From the NCBI RefSeq assembly GCF_018403185.1, contig NZ_BOSE01000005.1, positions 1 to 64,000 of the forward strand: DNA of 64,000 bases, given 5' to 3'. The translations under genes were made by a program, and so were the position numbers. The first letter of the stretch is position 1, and every line of letters starts with the position of its first letter. Origin of the DNA: Paenibacillus montaniterrae (GTDB lineage Bacteria; Bacillota; Bacilli; Paenibacillales; Paenibacillaceae). Shown one piece after another: positions 53,103 to 61,076 of the stretch. The notes under the pieces are model-generated. The model saw nothing but the letters and a program-made list of their open reading frames with translations. It was not told where the DNA came from and made no database searches.

Positions 53103-54656
53103 CTAGCGGCTATTGGTTACCCATATTACGTTGTCTTCCTCCTGCCCATTCACCGGCCACCAATGGAAGCCGTCTGCAGCAAGCAGTTCCTCTGCCGATT
53201 TTGGTCCCCATGTGCCGGCAGGGTAAAATTGCAGGTCGGAAGTGGATTCGCGCCACGCTTGGGCAATACGGTCGACAAATGACCAGGCATGCGCAACCTC
53301 GTCCCAGCGTGTAAAGTAAGTAGAATCGCCGCGCGCAGCATCGTGGATAAGACGCTCATACGCTTCCGGCGTGTTAATGCCAACCTGGCAGCTTTGACAA
53401 AATTCCATATTTACCGTCTGAATATCCGTGTCGGAGCCCGGCTTTTTCGCGTTCAGCTTAATGTAGATGCCCTCCATCGGATTGACGCGAATAACGAGCA
53501 AGTTCGGCGCCAAATCATGACGGCTGCCAAACAAAATATTGTCTGCAACAGACTTGAACTCGATAACAACCTCTGTTGTTTTAACCGGAAGGCGCTTGCC
53601 GGTACGGATGTAGAACGGCACGCCAGCCCAACGGAAATTATCAACAAACACTTTTGCAGCAAAATAGGTTTCCGTTGTCGACTCAGCATCAACGGACTCC
53701 TCCTCGCGATAGCCAGGCAGCGCCTTATCGCCAAATTTGCCAGCGCTATATTGTCCGCGAATTACATTGGCGCGCACATCATCGCTTGAGCTATAGCTGC
53801 GCAGCGAACGCATAACCTTTACCTTCTCATCACGAATATCCTCGCCAATCAAACGGCTAGGCGGCTCCATTGCAATCATCGCCAGCATTTGCAGCATATG
53901 ATTCTGCCCCATGTCACGCAAAGCGCCTGATTTATCATAATAACCACCGCGCTCCTCTACCCCAACCGTTTCCGAAAGGGTAATTTGCACGTTAGCGATA
54001 TGCTTGTTGTTCCAAAGCGGCTCGAAGAACGAGTTGGAAAAGCGCAGCACTTGAATGTTTTGCACCATTTCTTTGCCAAGATAATGGTCGATGCGGAAAA
54101 TTTCCTCTTCCTTAAACACCTGGCATAGCTGCTCATTCAACTGCTGTGCAGATTCAAGATCATAGCCAAATGGCTTTTCAATAACAAGTCGGTGCCAGCC
54201 TTTAGACTCCAGCATGCCGCCGTCGCGCATATTAAAGGACACCGGGCCGAACAAGGATGGAGCCAGCGCCAAATAGAACAAGCGGTTTCCAGGAATATTA
54301 AACTGCTCATCAAGCTCATCTGAAAGCTTGTTCAACTGCTTAAAGCCTTCCACGTCATTAATGTCCAGCGACATATAGACAAAATGCTCGGCAAAAGCAT
54401 TCCACATCGTTAAGTCCTCTACTTTGTAGCGGCAAAACTCATTGATGGAATCGTAAAGATCCGAGCGGAACTGCTCATTTGTACGAGGACGGCGAGCCAG
54501 TCCAACTACAGCGAAGTTTTCAGACAGCTTGCCTTCTTTGTACAAGCTGAACAATGCTGGAAACAACTTGCGGCGGGCCAAATCTCCTGTCGCACCAAAC
54601 AAATAATAAATAGCGCCCTCAGGAGCGGCCGATTCAATGGTTGTATTGTACGTCAT
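53103..54656 (-). CDS. zwf: glucose-6-phosphate 1-dehydrogenase
   Basis: It oxidises glucose-6-phosphate to the lactone with NADP, the first step of the oxidative pentose phosphate pathway. The cofactor motif FGATGDLARRK lies at residues 20-30, VIEKPFGYD at 158-166 and the substrate/catalytic motif RIDHYLGKE at 188-196. The 517-residue length is normal. The ribosome site (AGAATGAGA) is weak. A palindrome lies 36 bp upstream of the start. The next pentose-phosphate genes are not in the window. Confidence 0.96.
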   Translation of the reverse strand: MTYNTTIESAAPEGAIYYLFGATGDLARRKLFPALFSLYKEGKLSENFAVVGLARRPRTNEQFRSDLYDSINEFCRYKVEDLTMWNAFAEHFVYMSLDINDVEGFKQLNKLSDELDEQFNIPGNRLFYLALAPSLFGPVSFNMRDGGMLESKGWHRLVIEKPFGYDLESAQQLNEQLCQVFKEEEIFRIDHYLGKEMVQNIQVLRFSNSFFEPLWNNKHIANVQITLSETVGVEERGGYYDKSGALRDMGQNHMLQMLAMIAMEPPSRLIGEDIRDEKVKVMRSLRSYSSSDDVRANVIRGQYSAGKFGDKALPGYREEESVDAESTTETYFAAKVFVDNFRWAGVPFYIRTGKRLPVKTTEVVIEFKSVADNILFGSRHDLAPNLLVIRVNPMEGIYIKLNAKKPGSDTDIQTVNMEFCQSCQVGINTPEAYERLIHDAARGDSTYFTRWDEVAHAWSFVDRIAQAWRESTSDLQFYPAGTWGPKSAEELLAADGFHWWPVNGQEEDNVIWVTNSR

Positions 54657-54691
54657 TTATCTCATTCTTTCTATTTATAATTTTATACACA

Positions 54692-54703
54692 ATTACATGT
54701 AAT
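54692..54703. promoter_or_regulatory. 12-bp palindrome upstream of zwf
   Basis: ATTACATGTAAT is a perfect palindrome in the zwf promoter region. On the minus strand an extended -10-like TGTGTATAAA follows directly. It may be a dimer-binding operator. The binding protein is not known. Confidence 0.4.
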
Positions 54704-54776
54704 GTAGTTTAGCATATTCACTTTAAAATCGCCATGAAGTTTCCATAAAAATTACTAATAAATTGTACAAGCATTG

Positions 54777-55607
54777 CTAATCAACAACCTCACCAAACTC
54801 ACCGCTAATTAGAGGAACACCTATCGTTAGCGTATATTCTCCGTCAACCGAGCTCTCATGCAGCGCAGCTTGAATGTTAGCCATCTTTTCATTATCGACC
54901 CAGCGGTATTGTTTAACCTGGCTCGAGAACAGTGTAGCGCTTTTCGTGCCGCGATCCATATATTCATCGATCGTTTGTCCAACTGTCAAGCTCTTTAAGG
55001 AAGAGATTGCTCCTTTATCCTTAGCTTTCCCGAAAACCTTCATGCTCATTTGTACATTTTGATCTTTTTCTCGCAGCCATTGATGCATGTTGCGTATGTA
55101 GTTTTGCAGTTCTGCAGCTTTGCTTACTTTTGTACCTTCGACCTGCAGCAAAATTGTAATTTTTTCAGCGATTTTATCTTGGTCCGTACGGATTAGCTTA
55201 ATATAGCTTCCCGACAATTGAGCTTCGCCATCCACAACATTGCCATGCGCTCGAATATTTTTTGGCAGCAGCTCGCCCTTTTCTGTGCGAAACAGTTCAT
55301 CTGCAAGCTGCTCAAGCGAGCCGTACATAAGTGTCAAATCCCAGCGGAATGACCATTCGCCCGAAAGTGCGCCTTGCAGCAGCAGCTCGTCTGCCCAGCC
55401 GGTAAGCAATGCAAAATCTTGAATGGCTGCATCCTCGGCACGCTGGCCGGCAATCGACTTCTCCTGTATCCACGCTGTCAGCATAAGTGCTGCGACGAGC
55501 AGGATGCTCAGCATAAGCTTTAAGCCGGGCTTGCGGTTTGCTTTGTTTTGTTTTTTACTTTGCTTTTTCTTCTGCGGCTCATAGTTAGGTGTCATCATAT
55601 AAATCAT
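54777..55607 (-). CDS. YwmB-like exported protein
   Basis: The 276-residue protein has a Lys-rich cytoplasmic start (KKKQSKKQNKANRK), one membrane anchor (LMLSILLVAALMLTAW) and an extracytoplasmic domain with TGWADELLLQG, YTLTIGVPLISGEFGEVVD at the end and a central helix-strand layout. The pattern resembles the YwmB family, whose function is unknown and which has a TATA-binding-like fold. I rate this as a resemblance only. AGGGGG precedes the chosen ATG. Confidence 0.5.
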   Translation of the reverse strand: MIYMMTPNYEPQKKKQSKKQNKANRKPGLKLMLSILLVAALMLTAWIQEKSIAGQRAEDAAIQDFALLTGWADELLLQGALSGEWSFRWDLTLMYGSLEQLADELFRTEKGELLPKNIRAHGNVVDGEAQLSGSYIKLIRTDQDKIAEKITILLQVEGTKVSKAAELQNYIRNMHQWLREKDQNVQMSMKVFGKAKDKGAISSLKSLTVGQTIDEYMDRGTKSATLFSSQVKQYRWVDNEKMANIQAALHESSVDGEYTLTIGVPLISGEFGEVVD

Positions 55608-55884
55608 GGCAATGCCCCCTAATCCGTATTCCCCTATACATATACGCGATAAATAGAAGGCTTCCTGCTGACAAACGGGCAGATTCGTACGACAAAACCA
55701 AAGCAAATTCCGCTATCTTTTTTCATTTTGACAGCCAATCCATCATTGCGACAAAGCTTGCTGACAACAGGGCAGCAGCCAACTCTGCTCGACAGATGTT
55801 GGCCTGTCATTCTACAAAAAAATGCGCTGACATTATATGCAAATGCAACTGCACACAACGCCGGCGCACGCCGATCACTCGTAG

Positions 55885-56538
55885 CTATTCCTCTGCCAGT
55901 CCATGCTTGTGAGCATATATGGCCGCTTGTGTCCGATCCTCAACATCTAATTTGTTAAATATGTTCGTAATATGGAACTTTACCGTCTTAACACCGATAA
56001 ATAATTCATCTGCAATTTCTTGATTCGACATTCCTTTTGCTACTCGTTTAAGCACATCCATTTCTCTTTCGGTCAATTGCTCATGGAGCATTGAGGCAGG
56101 CTCGCTTTTCGGCTGGCGCAAACGGTTCATCATTTTTGCTGCCACCTGCGCTTCAATTACCGACTGGCCGCGTACAGCTGCTCGAATGGCGTTGGCGATT
56201 TCGGTAGCTCTAGAGGTTTTAAGTAAGTAACTAAACGCTCCGGCTTCAATGACAGGGTATAGCTTGCTGTCATCAATAAAGCTTGTAAGTACAATAATTT
56301 TACAATCAGGGTGAACCTCTAAAATTTGTCTCGTCGTTTCTACACCGTCAATCGGCTCCATCACAAGATCCATCAATACGACATCAGGCTTGTAGCTGCT
56401 CGCAAAACGGATGCCATCATGCCCGTTGCTAGCCTCTCCTACAACCTCGATTCCATCCTCCGTATCAAGAACTGCCGCTAGTCCAATTCGAACCATTTCA
56501 TGATCATCTACTAATAATACGGATATCGGTCTTTCCAT
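55885..56538 (-). CDS. liaR: LiaR-like response regulator (NarL/LuxR family)
   Basis: The 217-residue regulator has a receiver domain with DDHE, phospho-acceptor Asp57 (VVLMDLVMEPIDGVE) and Lys near 106 (YLLKTSRATE). The C-terminal LuxR helix-turn-helix reads LTEREMDVLKRVAKGMSNQE then LFIGVKTVKFHITNIFNKLD. The kinase gene ends 17 bp upstream. Together with the psp genes encoded before it, the layout matches the cell-envelope stress system LiaRS. The likely target is the operon's own promoter near 59.9 kb. Confidence 0.9.
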   Translation of the reverse strand: MERPISVLLVDDHEMVRIGLAAVLDTEDGIEVVGEASNGHDGIRFASSYKPDVVLMDLVMEPIDGVETTRQILEVHPDCKIIVLTSFIDDSKLYPVIEAGAFSYLLKTSRATEIANAIRAAVRGQSVIEAQVAAKMMNRLRQPKSEPASMLHEQLTEREMDVLKRVAKGMSNQEIADELFIGVKTVKFHITNIFNKLDVEDRTQAAIYAHKHGLAEE

Positions 56539-56555
56539 TCTTTTGCTCCTCTCCG

Positions 56556-57557
56556 TTAAACCTTGCTTCCTACCATAGGAGGCTCATAAGGAATCGTCAC
56601 ATAGATGGCCGTTCCTTCGTCTATCTCGGATATTAATCGGAACTGTCCCCCCAGTTCAATGACCCGTTCCTCCATCGTAAGCAGTCCATATGAGCCCTGC
56701 TTGCGTTTGTTGACATCAAAGCCCGCCCCGTCGTCTTGAATGACGAGATGAATGTTTTGATCCAACCTGTATAGCTTAATGATCATATTCTCTGCTTTCG
56801 CATGACGCAATGCATTGGACAACGCTTCTTGTGCAATACGGAACAGATGATCCTCGTTTTCTTGACGCATCACAATCGAATTATCGACATCCATCTCAAT
56901 ATTCATTGGAATTTTTTGCTGCAGCTCGCTAACGAGCGTTGTCAGTGCATGTCCCAAGCTTTTTCCATCAAGATGAGCTGGACGCAGATGCAGTAAAAGC
57001 GCACGCATTTCCGACTGGGCAACCGAGGCCATCTCCTCGATAAGCTGAACCTGGCGACGCGCCTTCTGCCAATCATGCTCAATCGTACGCCCGACTGCTG
57101 TCGCGGTCATCGAGATCGCAAACAACTGCTGGCTAACTGCATCGTGCAGCTCGCGGGCCAGACGCTGTCGCTCTTCAATGACGGCATTAAAGCGGACCTG
57201 CTCCCGCCACAGCCGTTCTTCCTCATTATCCTCTGTCGACTCGACTTCCTCTTTTTCGCCATTTGCAATCGTAATGAGCGAGTATTTATTTTTCTGCTGT
57301 GTCAGCTTCTTGATGGCTGCCTTTAATCTGGAGTTCATATAGTACTGATATAACGCCGAAACTGCAAGCCCTATCCCAACTGCCGCCAAGCTGACAATAA
57401 CCCATATGCCCTGCAAACGCAATATATCCAGTATGCCGACAGCCTGCAAAATAATGATTAGAAAGCATCCAATAATTAGCAGCCATAGTGCGGTTTCCAG
57501 CAGCTTGCGTCTTTGATACAGCTTTTGCTCGTTTTGCGTCGTCTCATTATTTTTCAC
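56556..57557 (-). CDS. liaS: LiaS-like sensor histidine kinase
   Basis: The 333-residue kinase has two membrane helices (about residues 22-48 and 51-73) with almost no extracellular loop, an intramembrane-sensing design. The HisKA_3 domain has His138 (RQRLARELHDAVSQQLFAIS), and the ATPase domain has EALSNALRHAKAEN and IQDDGAGFDV. The start is a GTG after AAGGAGCG. It follows the second pspA with a 97 bp gap that holds a hairpin, which may set kinase expression below that of the Psp proteins. Confidence 0.92.
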   Translation of the reverse strand: MKNNETTQNEQKLYQRRKLLETALWLLIIGCFLIIILQAVGILDILRLQGIWVIVSLAAVGIGLAVSALYQYYMNSRLKAAIKKLTQQKNKYSLITIANGEKEEVESTEDNEEERLWREQVRFNAVIEERQRLARELHDAVSQQLFAISMTATAVGRTIEHDWQKARRQVQLIEEMASVAQSEMRALLLHLRPAHLDGKSLGHALTTLVSELQQKIPMNIEMDVDNSIVMRQENEDHLFRIAQEALSNALRHAKAENMIIKLYRLDQNIHLVIQDDGAGFDVNKRKQGSYGLLTMEERVIELGGQFRLISEIDEGTAIYVTIPYEPPMVGSKV

Positions 57558-57603
57558 AGCGCTTGCGCTCCTTACTCACGATCAGCAAATTTACACAGGA
57601 AAT

Positions 57604-57625
57604 AGCAGACCGAACATCGGTCCGC
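57604..57625. terminator. hairpin between pspA and liaS-like genes
   Basis: GACCGA (57608-57613) pairs with TCGGTC (57617-57622), extended by GC/GC with mismatches. No strong T-run follows on the minus strand, so it may attenuate rather than end transcription. Confidence 0.45.
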
Positions 57626-57654
57626 TTTTCCTGGTCTTACATGTAGCTTGCTCA

Positions 57655-58344
57655 TTATTCTGCTTTGTTAAGCTTGTTTTTCAATTGCTCCAGCTGCTCG
57701 TCAACTTTCATTTGACGCTCAAGATCAACTGCTGTAACTGGTGTTGCGCCTGATCCATTTGAGGAAAAGCTGTAAGGTGTGCGAAGCACATCTGCTTCTG
57801 CCTCAAGCTGCATAATTTTTTCTTCCATGCGCTGGAAGCCGCGTGCTGCAGTTCCGCTTTCAATGGAATGGCTTGATGTCACAGTAGACATTTGCTTTTG
57901 CGCTTTTGCAAGCTGAGCGCGTGCTGCAAGCTCATTGCGTTTGTTGCGAAGCTGATAGAACTCATCCTTCATCGTATGCAGCTGCATTTTCAAATCCTCA
58001 ACTTGTGCTGCTGCGCTTGCATGAAGCTCAGTGTACTCACCAGCTTTTTGTTCGAAGTACAGTTTTTCTTCCAGCAGCTTGCGAGCAAGCTCTTCATGGT
58101 TGCTACGAAGTGCTGCTTCTGCTTTAGACTCGCGATCGTAAGCATTGCGCAGGCTGTCATCCAGACGCTGCTTGATGCTGCGCTCACTAGCCATTTGCTT
58201 GGCGACTGTAACCTCAGCCGCATGGATTTCTGCCTCCATGTCACGCAAGTATTGATTTAACATTACTACTGGATCTTCCAATTTGTCCAACCAATCATTT
58301 ACAGATGCCTTTGTCATATCTCTCATTCTTTTGAAAATACTCAT
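57655..58344 (-). CDS. pspA: PspA/IM30 family membrane-stress protein
   Basis: The 229-residue peripheral membrane protein starts [20 protein letters not shown], an amphipathic helix followed by long coiled coils ([40 protein letters not shown]). It ends in a short C-terminal helix ([11 protein letters not shown]). PspA proteins polymerise and patch damaged membrane; LiaH is the Bacillus relative in this system. GGGAG precedes the ATG. It begins four bases past the pspC stop. Confidence 0.93.
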   Translation of the reverse strand: MSIFKRMRDMTKASVNDWLDKLEDPVVMLNQYLRDMEAEIHAAEVTVAKQMASERSIKQRLDDSLRNAYDRESKAEAALRSNHEELARKLLEEKLYFEQKAGEYTELHASAAAQVEDLKMQLHTMKDEFYQLRNKRNELAARAQLAKAQKQMSTVTSSHSIESGTAARGFQRMEEKIMQLEAEADVLRTPYSFSSNGSGATPVTAVDLERQMKVDEQLEQLKNKLNKAE

Positions 58345-58348
58345 AGTA

Positions 58349-58834
58349 TTATTCTCCCTTCTCTTTTTCAGATAATTTAGCTTTAAGCTCTTCAATTTCA
58401 CGACGTAGTGCTTTTTTCTCAAGATCATCCATCATTTGCTCAGAAGCGCTTGGTGCTTGCGGCGCTTGATGAGGCGGCTGAGGAGCTTGAGGCTGATAAG
58501 TCGGTTGACCTTGCGGCTGATGCGGTGTATACGGTGGTGTGCCATGGTTCCAGTGACCGTTGTGGTGCGGACGCTGATTCATTGGATCCTGATACCCATA
58601 AGGATTGCCGCCATATGGTCGATGATAATGACCAAATGGGTTGTGAAGCTCTGGCGTTTTTGGTACAACCATACTTACAATCAGATACAGCACGATGAAA
58701 ACTCCGCTTGATAGAATTGTAAGTACGACGAGCAATATACGGTACAAGGTAGCATCAACGTTGGTTAGCTCTCCCAAACCACCACATAGTCCTGTGAACA
58801 TTTTATTGTCTCTTGAACGATATAATTTTCTCAC
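58349..58834 (-). CDS. pspC: PspC domain membrane protein
   Basis: The 161-residue protein has an N-terminal PspC domain with [20 protein letters not shown], and a membrane helix ([21 protein letters not shown]). A Pro/Gln/His-rich linker of about 60 residues follows, then a short C-terminal coiled coil ([20 protein letters not shown]). I chose a GTG that overlaps the stop of the upstream pspA in the sequence GTGA, a sign of translational coupling; an ATG three codons upstream has no room for a ribosome site. PspC senses membrane state and binds PspA in other bacteria. Confidence 0.88.
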   Translation of the reverse strand: MRKLYRSRDNKMFTGLCGGLGELTNVDATLYRILLVVLTILSSGVFIVLYLIVSMVVPKTPELHNPFGHYHRPYGGNPYGYQDPMNQRPHHNGHWNHGTPPYTPHQPQGQPTYQPQAPQPPHQAPQAPSASEQMMDDLEKKALRREIEELKAKLSEKEKGE

Positions 58835-59511
58835 AGGGACCATCCTTCCTTGTTTAACTTATCTTTCAGCTGCTGAAGCTCGATATCGACTTCAGCAGAG
58901 CGGCGATCGGTTTGCAGCGGATCGCCATACAGTCCATTGCCTTGACGGACTTGACGCAAGCTTTGCGTCTCCAGCTCCATATCTTGAATACGTGATTCCA
59001 TTCTGCGCATGACCTCGCCAGGCTGTTGTCCGCCATTGAAGCTCATTCGCTCATTCAGACGCTGCTGCAAGCGAATTGATTCCATGCGGGCAACATAGTA
59101 AGCGCGCTTGTCATATACGATTTGGTATTCACTGCGCAGCTCTCTAAGCTGTGCCTCCAGTTCAATCAGCGAGTCGTTGCTTTGCTCATACAGCTTGCGA
59201 TAATTGTTAGCTGTCTCTACAATCATTGTTTTCTCACTAAGCAGCGATCTGGCAATATTTTCTTCTCCTGCCTTCAACGCAATCATCGCTTGTTTTTCTT
59301 TTTGTTCAATTTGCTGCTCTGCCTGCAACCATTGCGCTTTTAATTGATTAGTATGTGTAATGTATTGCTGCTGCAAGCGCTCTGCTTGAATAATGTCGTC
59401 GCGAGTGGACCAAAGGAACTGGTCAATGAGCTTGACCGGATCTTCTGCCTTCTCAAGACGGTCATTCAATGTTGCTACAGAAATATCTCGAATGCGTCTT
59501 AAAATCCCCAT
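58831..59511 (-). CDS. pspA: PspA/IM30 family membrane-stress protein
   Basis: This is a second PspA-type protein (226 residues), starting MGILRRIRDISVATLNDRLE and built of coiled coils (QAEQQIEQKEKQAMIALKAG; LREKTMI-like and RELRSEYQIVYDKRAYYVAR regions). It is diverged from the neighbour encoded at 57.7-58.3 kb, so the two may mix or have distinct roles. AAGGAGG precedes the ATG. Its stop overlaps the pspC start. Confidence 0.9.
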   Translation of the reverse strand: MGILRRIRDISVATLNDRLEKAEDPVKLIDQFLWSTRDDIIQAERLQQQYITHTNQLKAQWLQAEQQIEQKEKQAMIALKAGEENIARSLLSEKTMIVETANNYRKLYEQSNDSLIELEAQLRELRSEYQIVYDKRAYYVARMESIRLQQRLNERMSFNGGQQPGEVMRRMESRIQDMELETQSLRQVRQGNGLYGDPLQTDRRSAEVDIELQQLKDKLNKEGWSL

Positions 59512-59539
59512 CCATTTAACCTCCTTAAACTTTTTTGAC

Positions 59540-59836
59540 TTAGCGACGGTAGAATGACTTATTACTGATCATGTAAATGCCTGCTCCAACCAATGCGATA
59601 GAGAAGATCAATGTGAACAATCCTCCAAGTTTGCCTAGCAGCATTACAAAACCGATTACTAAGAAAATACTACCTATCACTTTCTGTCCATTTCTTAATC
59701 CGATAAATCCACAAACGATAAGAACAATCGGAAGGAAGAAAGCGAATATTGCGCCTAAGTGGATGTTAAAAAACTTCAAAGCAAGCAGTCCGCCTATCGC
59801 GATACAAATTAACCCAATTAATGTTTTTCCGTTCAT
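59540..59836 (-). CDS. LiaI/LiaF-like small membrane protein
   Basis: The 98-residue protein has four hydrophobic segments and starts MNGKTLIGLICIAIGGLLAL, a pattern shared by LiaI and the membrane part of LiaF. It is the first gene of the operon. In Bacillus, LiaI anchors LiaH at the membrane and LiaF inhibits LiaS. There is no soluble LiaF domain here. GAGGTG lies before the ATG. The promoter and a palindrome lie upstream. Confidence 0.75.
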   Translation of the reverse strand: MNGKTLIGLICIAIGGLLALKFFNIHLGAIFAFFLPIVLIVCGFIGLRNGQKVIGSIFLVIGFVMLLGKLGGLFTLIFSIALVGAGIYMISNKSFYRR

Positions 59837-59904
59837 TTTTCCTAATCACCTCTTCGTGTTCAATTTTGCGTTGTATGTTGTTTGCTTGTTTTGCTTATGT
59901 ACTT

Positions 59905-59974
59905 AGTATAGATGGAATAAACAATATTCAAAACGGACTAACGGCGGTTTTTGACCTAGACCATGGTCGAGGAC
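59905..59974 (-). promoter_or_regulatory. lia/psp operon promoter with candidate LiaR site
   Basis: On the minus strand a -10 box TATACT (59905-59910) has only a weak -35 (TTTTGA, 59928-59933), the form of an activator-dependent promoter. About 20 bp upstream GACCTAGACC-AT-GGTCGAGGAC (59953-59974) is a 22-bp palindrome with two mismatched pairs. A further half-site-like GGTCTAGGAC lies at 59999-60008. Binding by the LiaR-like regulator is inferred from position. Confidence 0.6.
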
Positions 59975-60026
59975 TGCTCTACATACTAAGACGGGGACGG
60001 TCTAGGACTGCCAGCGAAAACATAAA

Positions 60027-60069
60027 GCAAGGAAAGCCCGCGCTGCCAATAGTCGCTTGCTTTCCTTGC
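60027..60069 (-). terminator. rho-independent terminator
   Basis: GCAAGGAAAGC (60027-60037) pairs with GCTTTCCTTGC (60059-60069). A T-rich tail follows on the minus strand. It ends the nucleotidyltransferase-like gene before the lia/psp promoter. Confidence 0.75.
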
Positions 60070-60100
60070 ATTCACTCTCATTTGACTGGTTATAAATTAT

Positions 60101-60898
60101 TCAACTTGTACTCATTCCATCTTGATTGATACAACGCTGGGCTAATCGACGAATTTCGTGACTCATTCTAGGACTTACAGGATAGATCTCCTCTAAATAG
60201 GCAAGCAGACATAGCGCCGCTTGTGGTGTTCGATTGTAGCCCTGCACAATGTCCCCAAGCCTGCTTGCAAATGAAGGAAATCTCCGTTCCAAGCGCCGCT
60301 CATTGCCAAAGGCATCAGGGAAATAGCTGACTTCCTTTTCCAAAAGATGCATAATCGTTAGTAATCCGTCAATCGGATAGACTTGAATGAAGCGATAGGC
60401 TGACAGCTTTTCGCCGCGCAAATAGCGCCCCAAGCCAACATACAGATTTGTTACCGCTTCTACGATCACATGGTCAATGGAGTTGGCACGAATCGACGGG
60501 ATGGGAGCTTTACCAGTGACAATCCCCTCATTATTAAAAGAAGCGTGCTGCCAAATAATTTTACCGCCTGTGTACCGTGCGTCGTCCAGCTCTTTTTCTT
60601 CAAATACGGCATACTCGCCGTAAATGCCATCATCGAACAATATTTTATAGCCTATCTCACAATTTTTGAAGCTAAAGCCCAGCGGATGAACGTTTTCAAG
60701 CCAATCCAGCTGATCGATAAAGCGTTGCTTACAGCCCGTCTGCGCTATTACAAAAAAATCAAGATCAGAAAATTCATCGATTCGCTCCCTTTCAACGCCA
60801 ACTGATCCTAATCCCAACAATGCCAAGGCTCCACCACATTGTTCAAGAGACTTTGCAATCTCATCCAATCGGTGCAACAGTTTTGCTTTGTACGTCAT
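60101..60898 (-). CDS. nucleotidyltransferase-fold protein
   Basis: The 265-residue protein has LGLGSVGVERERIDEFSDLD then FFVI, the Gly-Ser and Asp-x-Asp pattern of the polymerase-beta nucleotidyltransferase fold (near residues 30-50). The helical C-terminal half (HVIVEAVTNLYVGLGRYLRG) resembles aminoglycoside/lincosamide adenylyltransferase-like proteins. Antibiotic modification is only one option; many such proteins have other substrates. AAAGGAGAG precedes the chosen ATG. It is monocistronic with a terminator. Confidence 0.75.
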   Translation of the reverse strand: MTYKAKLLHRLDEIAKSLEQCGGALALLGLGSVGVERERIDEFSDLDFFVIAQTGCKQRFIDQLDWLENVHPLGFSFKNCEIGYKILFDDGIYGEYAVFEEKELDDARYTGGKIIWQHASFNNEGIVTGKAPIPSIRANSIDHVIVEAVTNLYVGLGRYLRGEKLSAYRFIQVYPIDGLLTIMHLLEKEVSYFPDAFGNERRLERRFPSFASRLGDIVQGYNRTPQAALCLLAYLEEIYPVSPRMSHEIRRLAQRCINQDGMSTS

Positions 60899-60969
60899 AA
60901 TTGTCTCTCCTTTAATCAAAAAATCTGAACCTAGCAGGCATTACTTTTTACGCTAATAAAAAACAAAAA

Positions 60970-61006
60970 GGGCTCAACCTTCGCATCATAGTACGAGGTT
61001 GAACCC
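60970..61006 (-). terminator. rho-independent terminator
   Basis: GGGCTCAACCT (60970-60980) pairs with AGGTTGAACCC (60996-61006). Five T follow on the minus strand. It ends the binding-lipoprotein gene. Confidence 0.75.
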
Positions 61007-61076
61007 GGCGGTTGCATTGCCTTTAGAATTTGTAATTATCGTAGCATTGCGACCAAAAGCTGTCAATATAGGCTGT

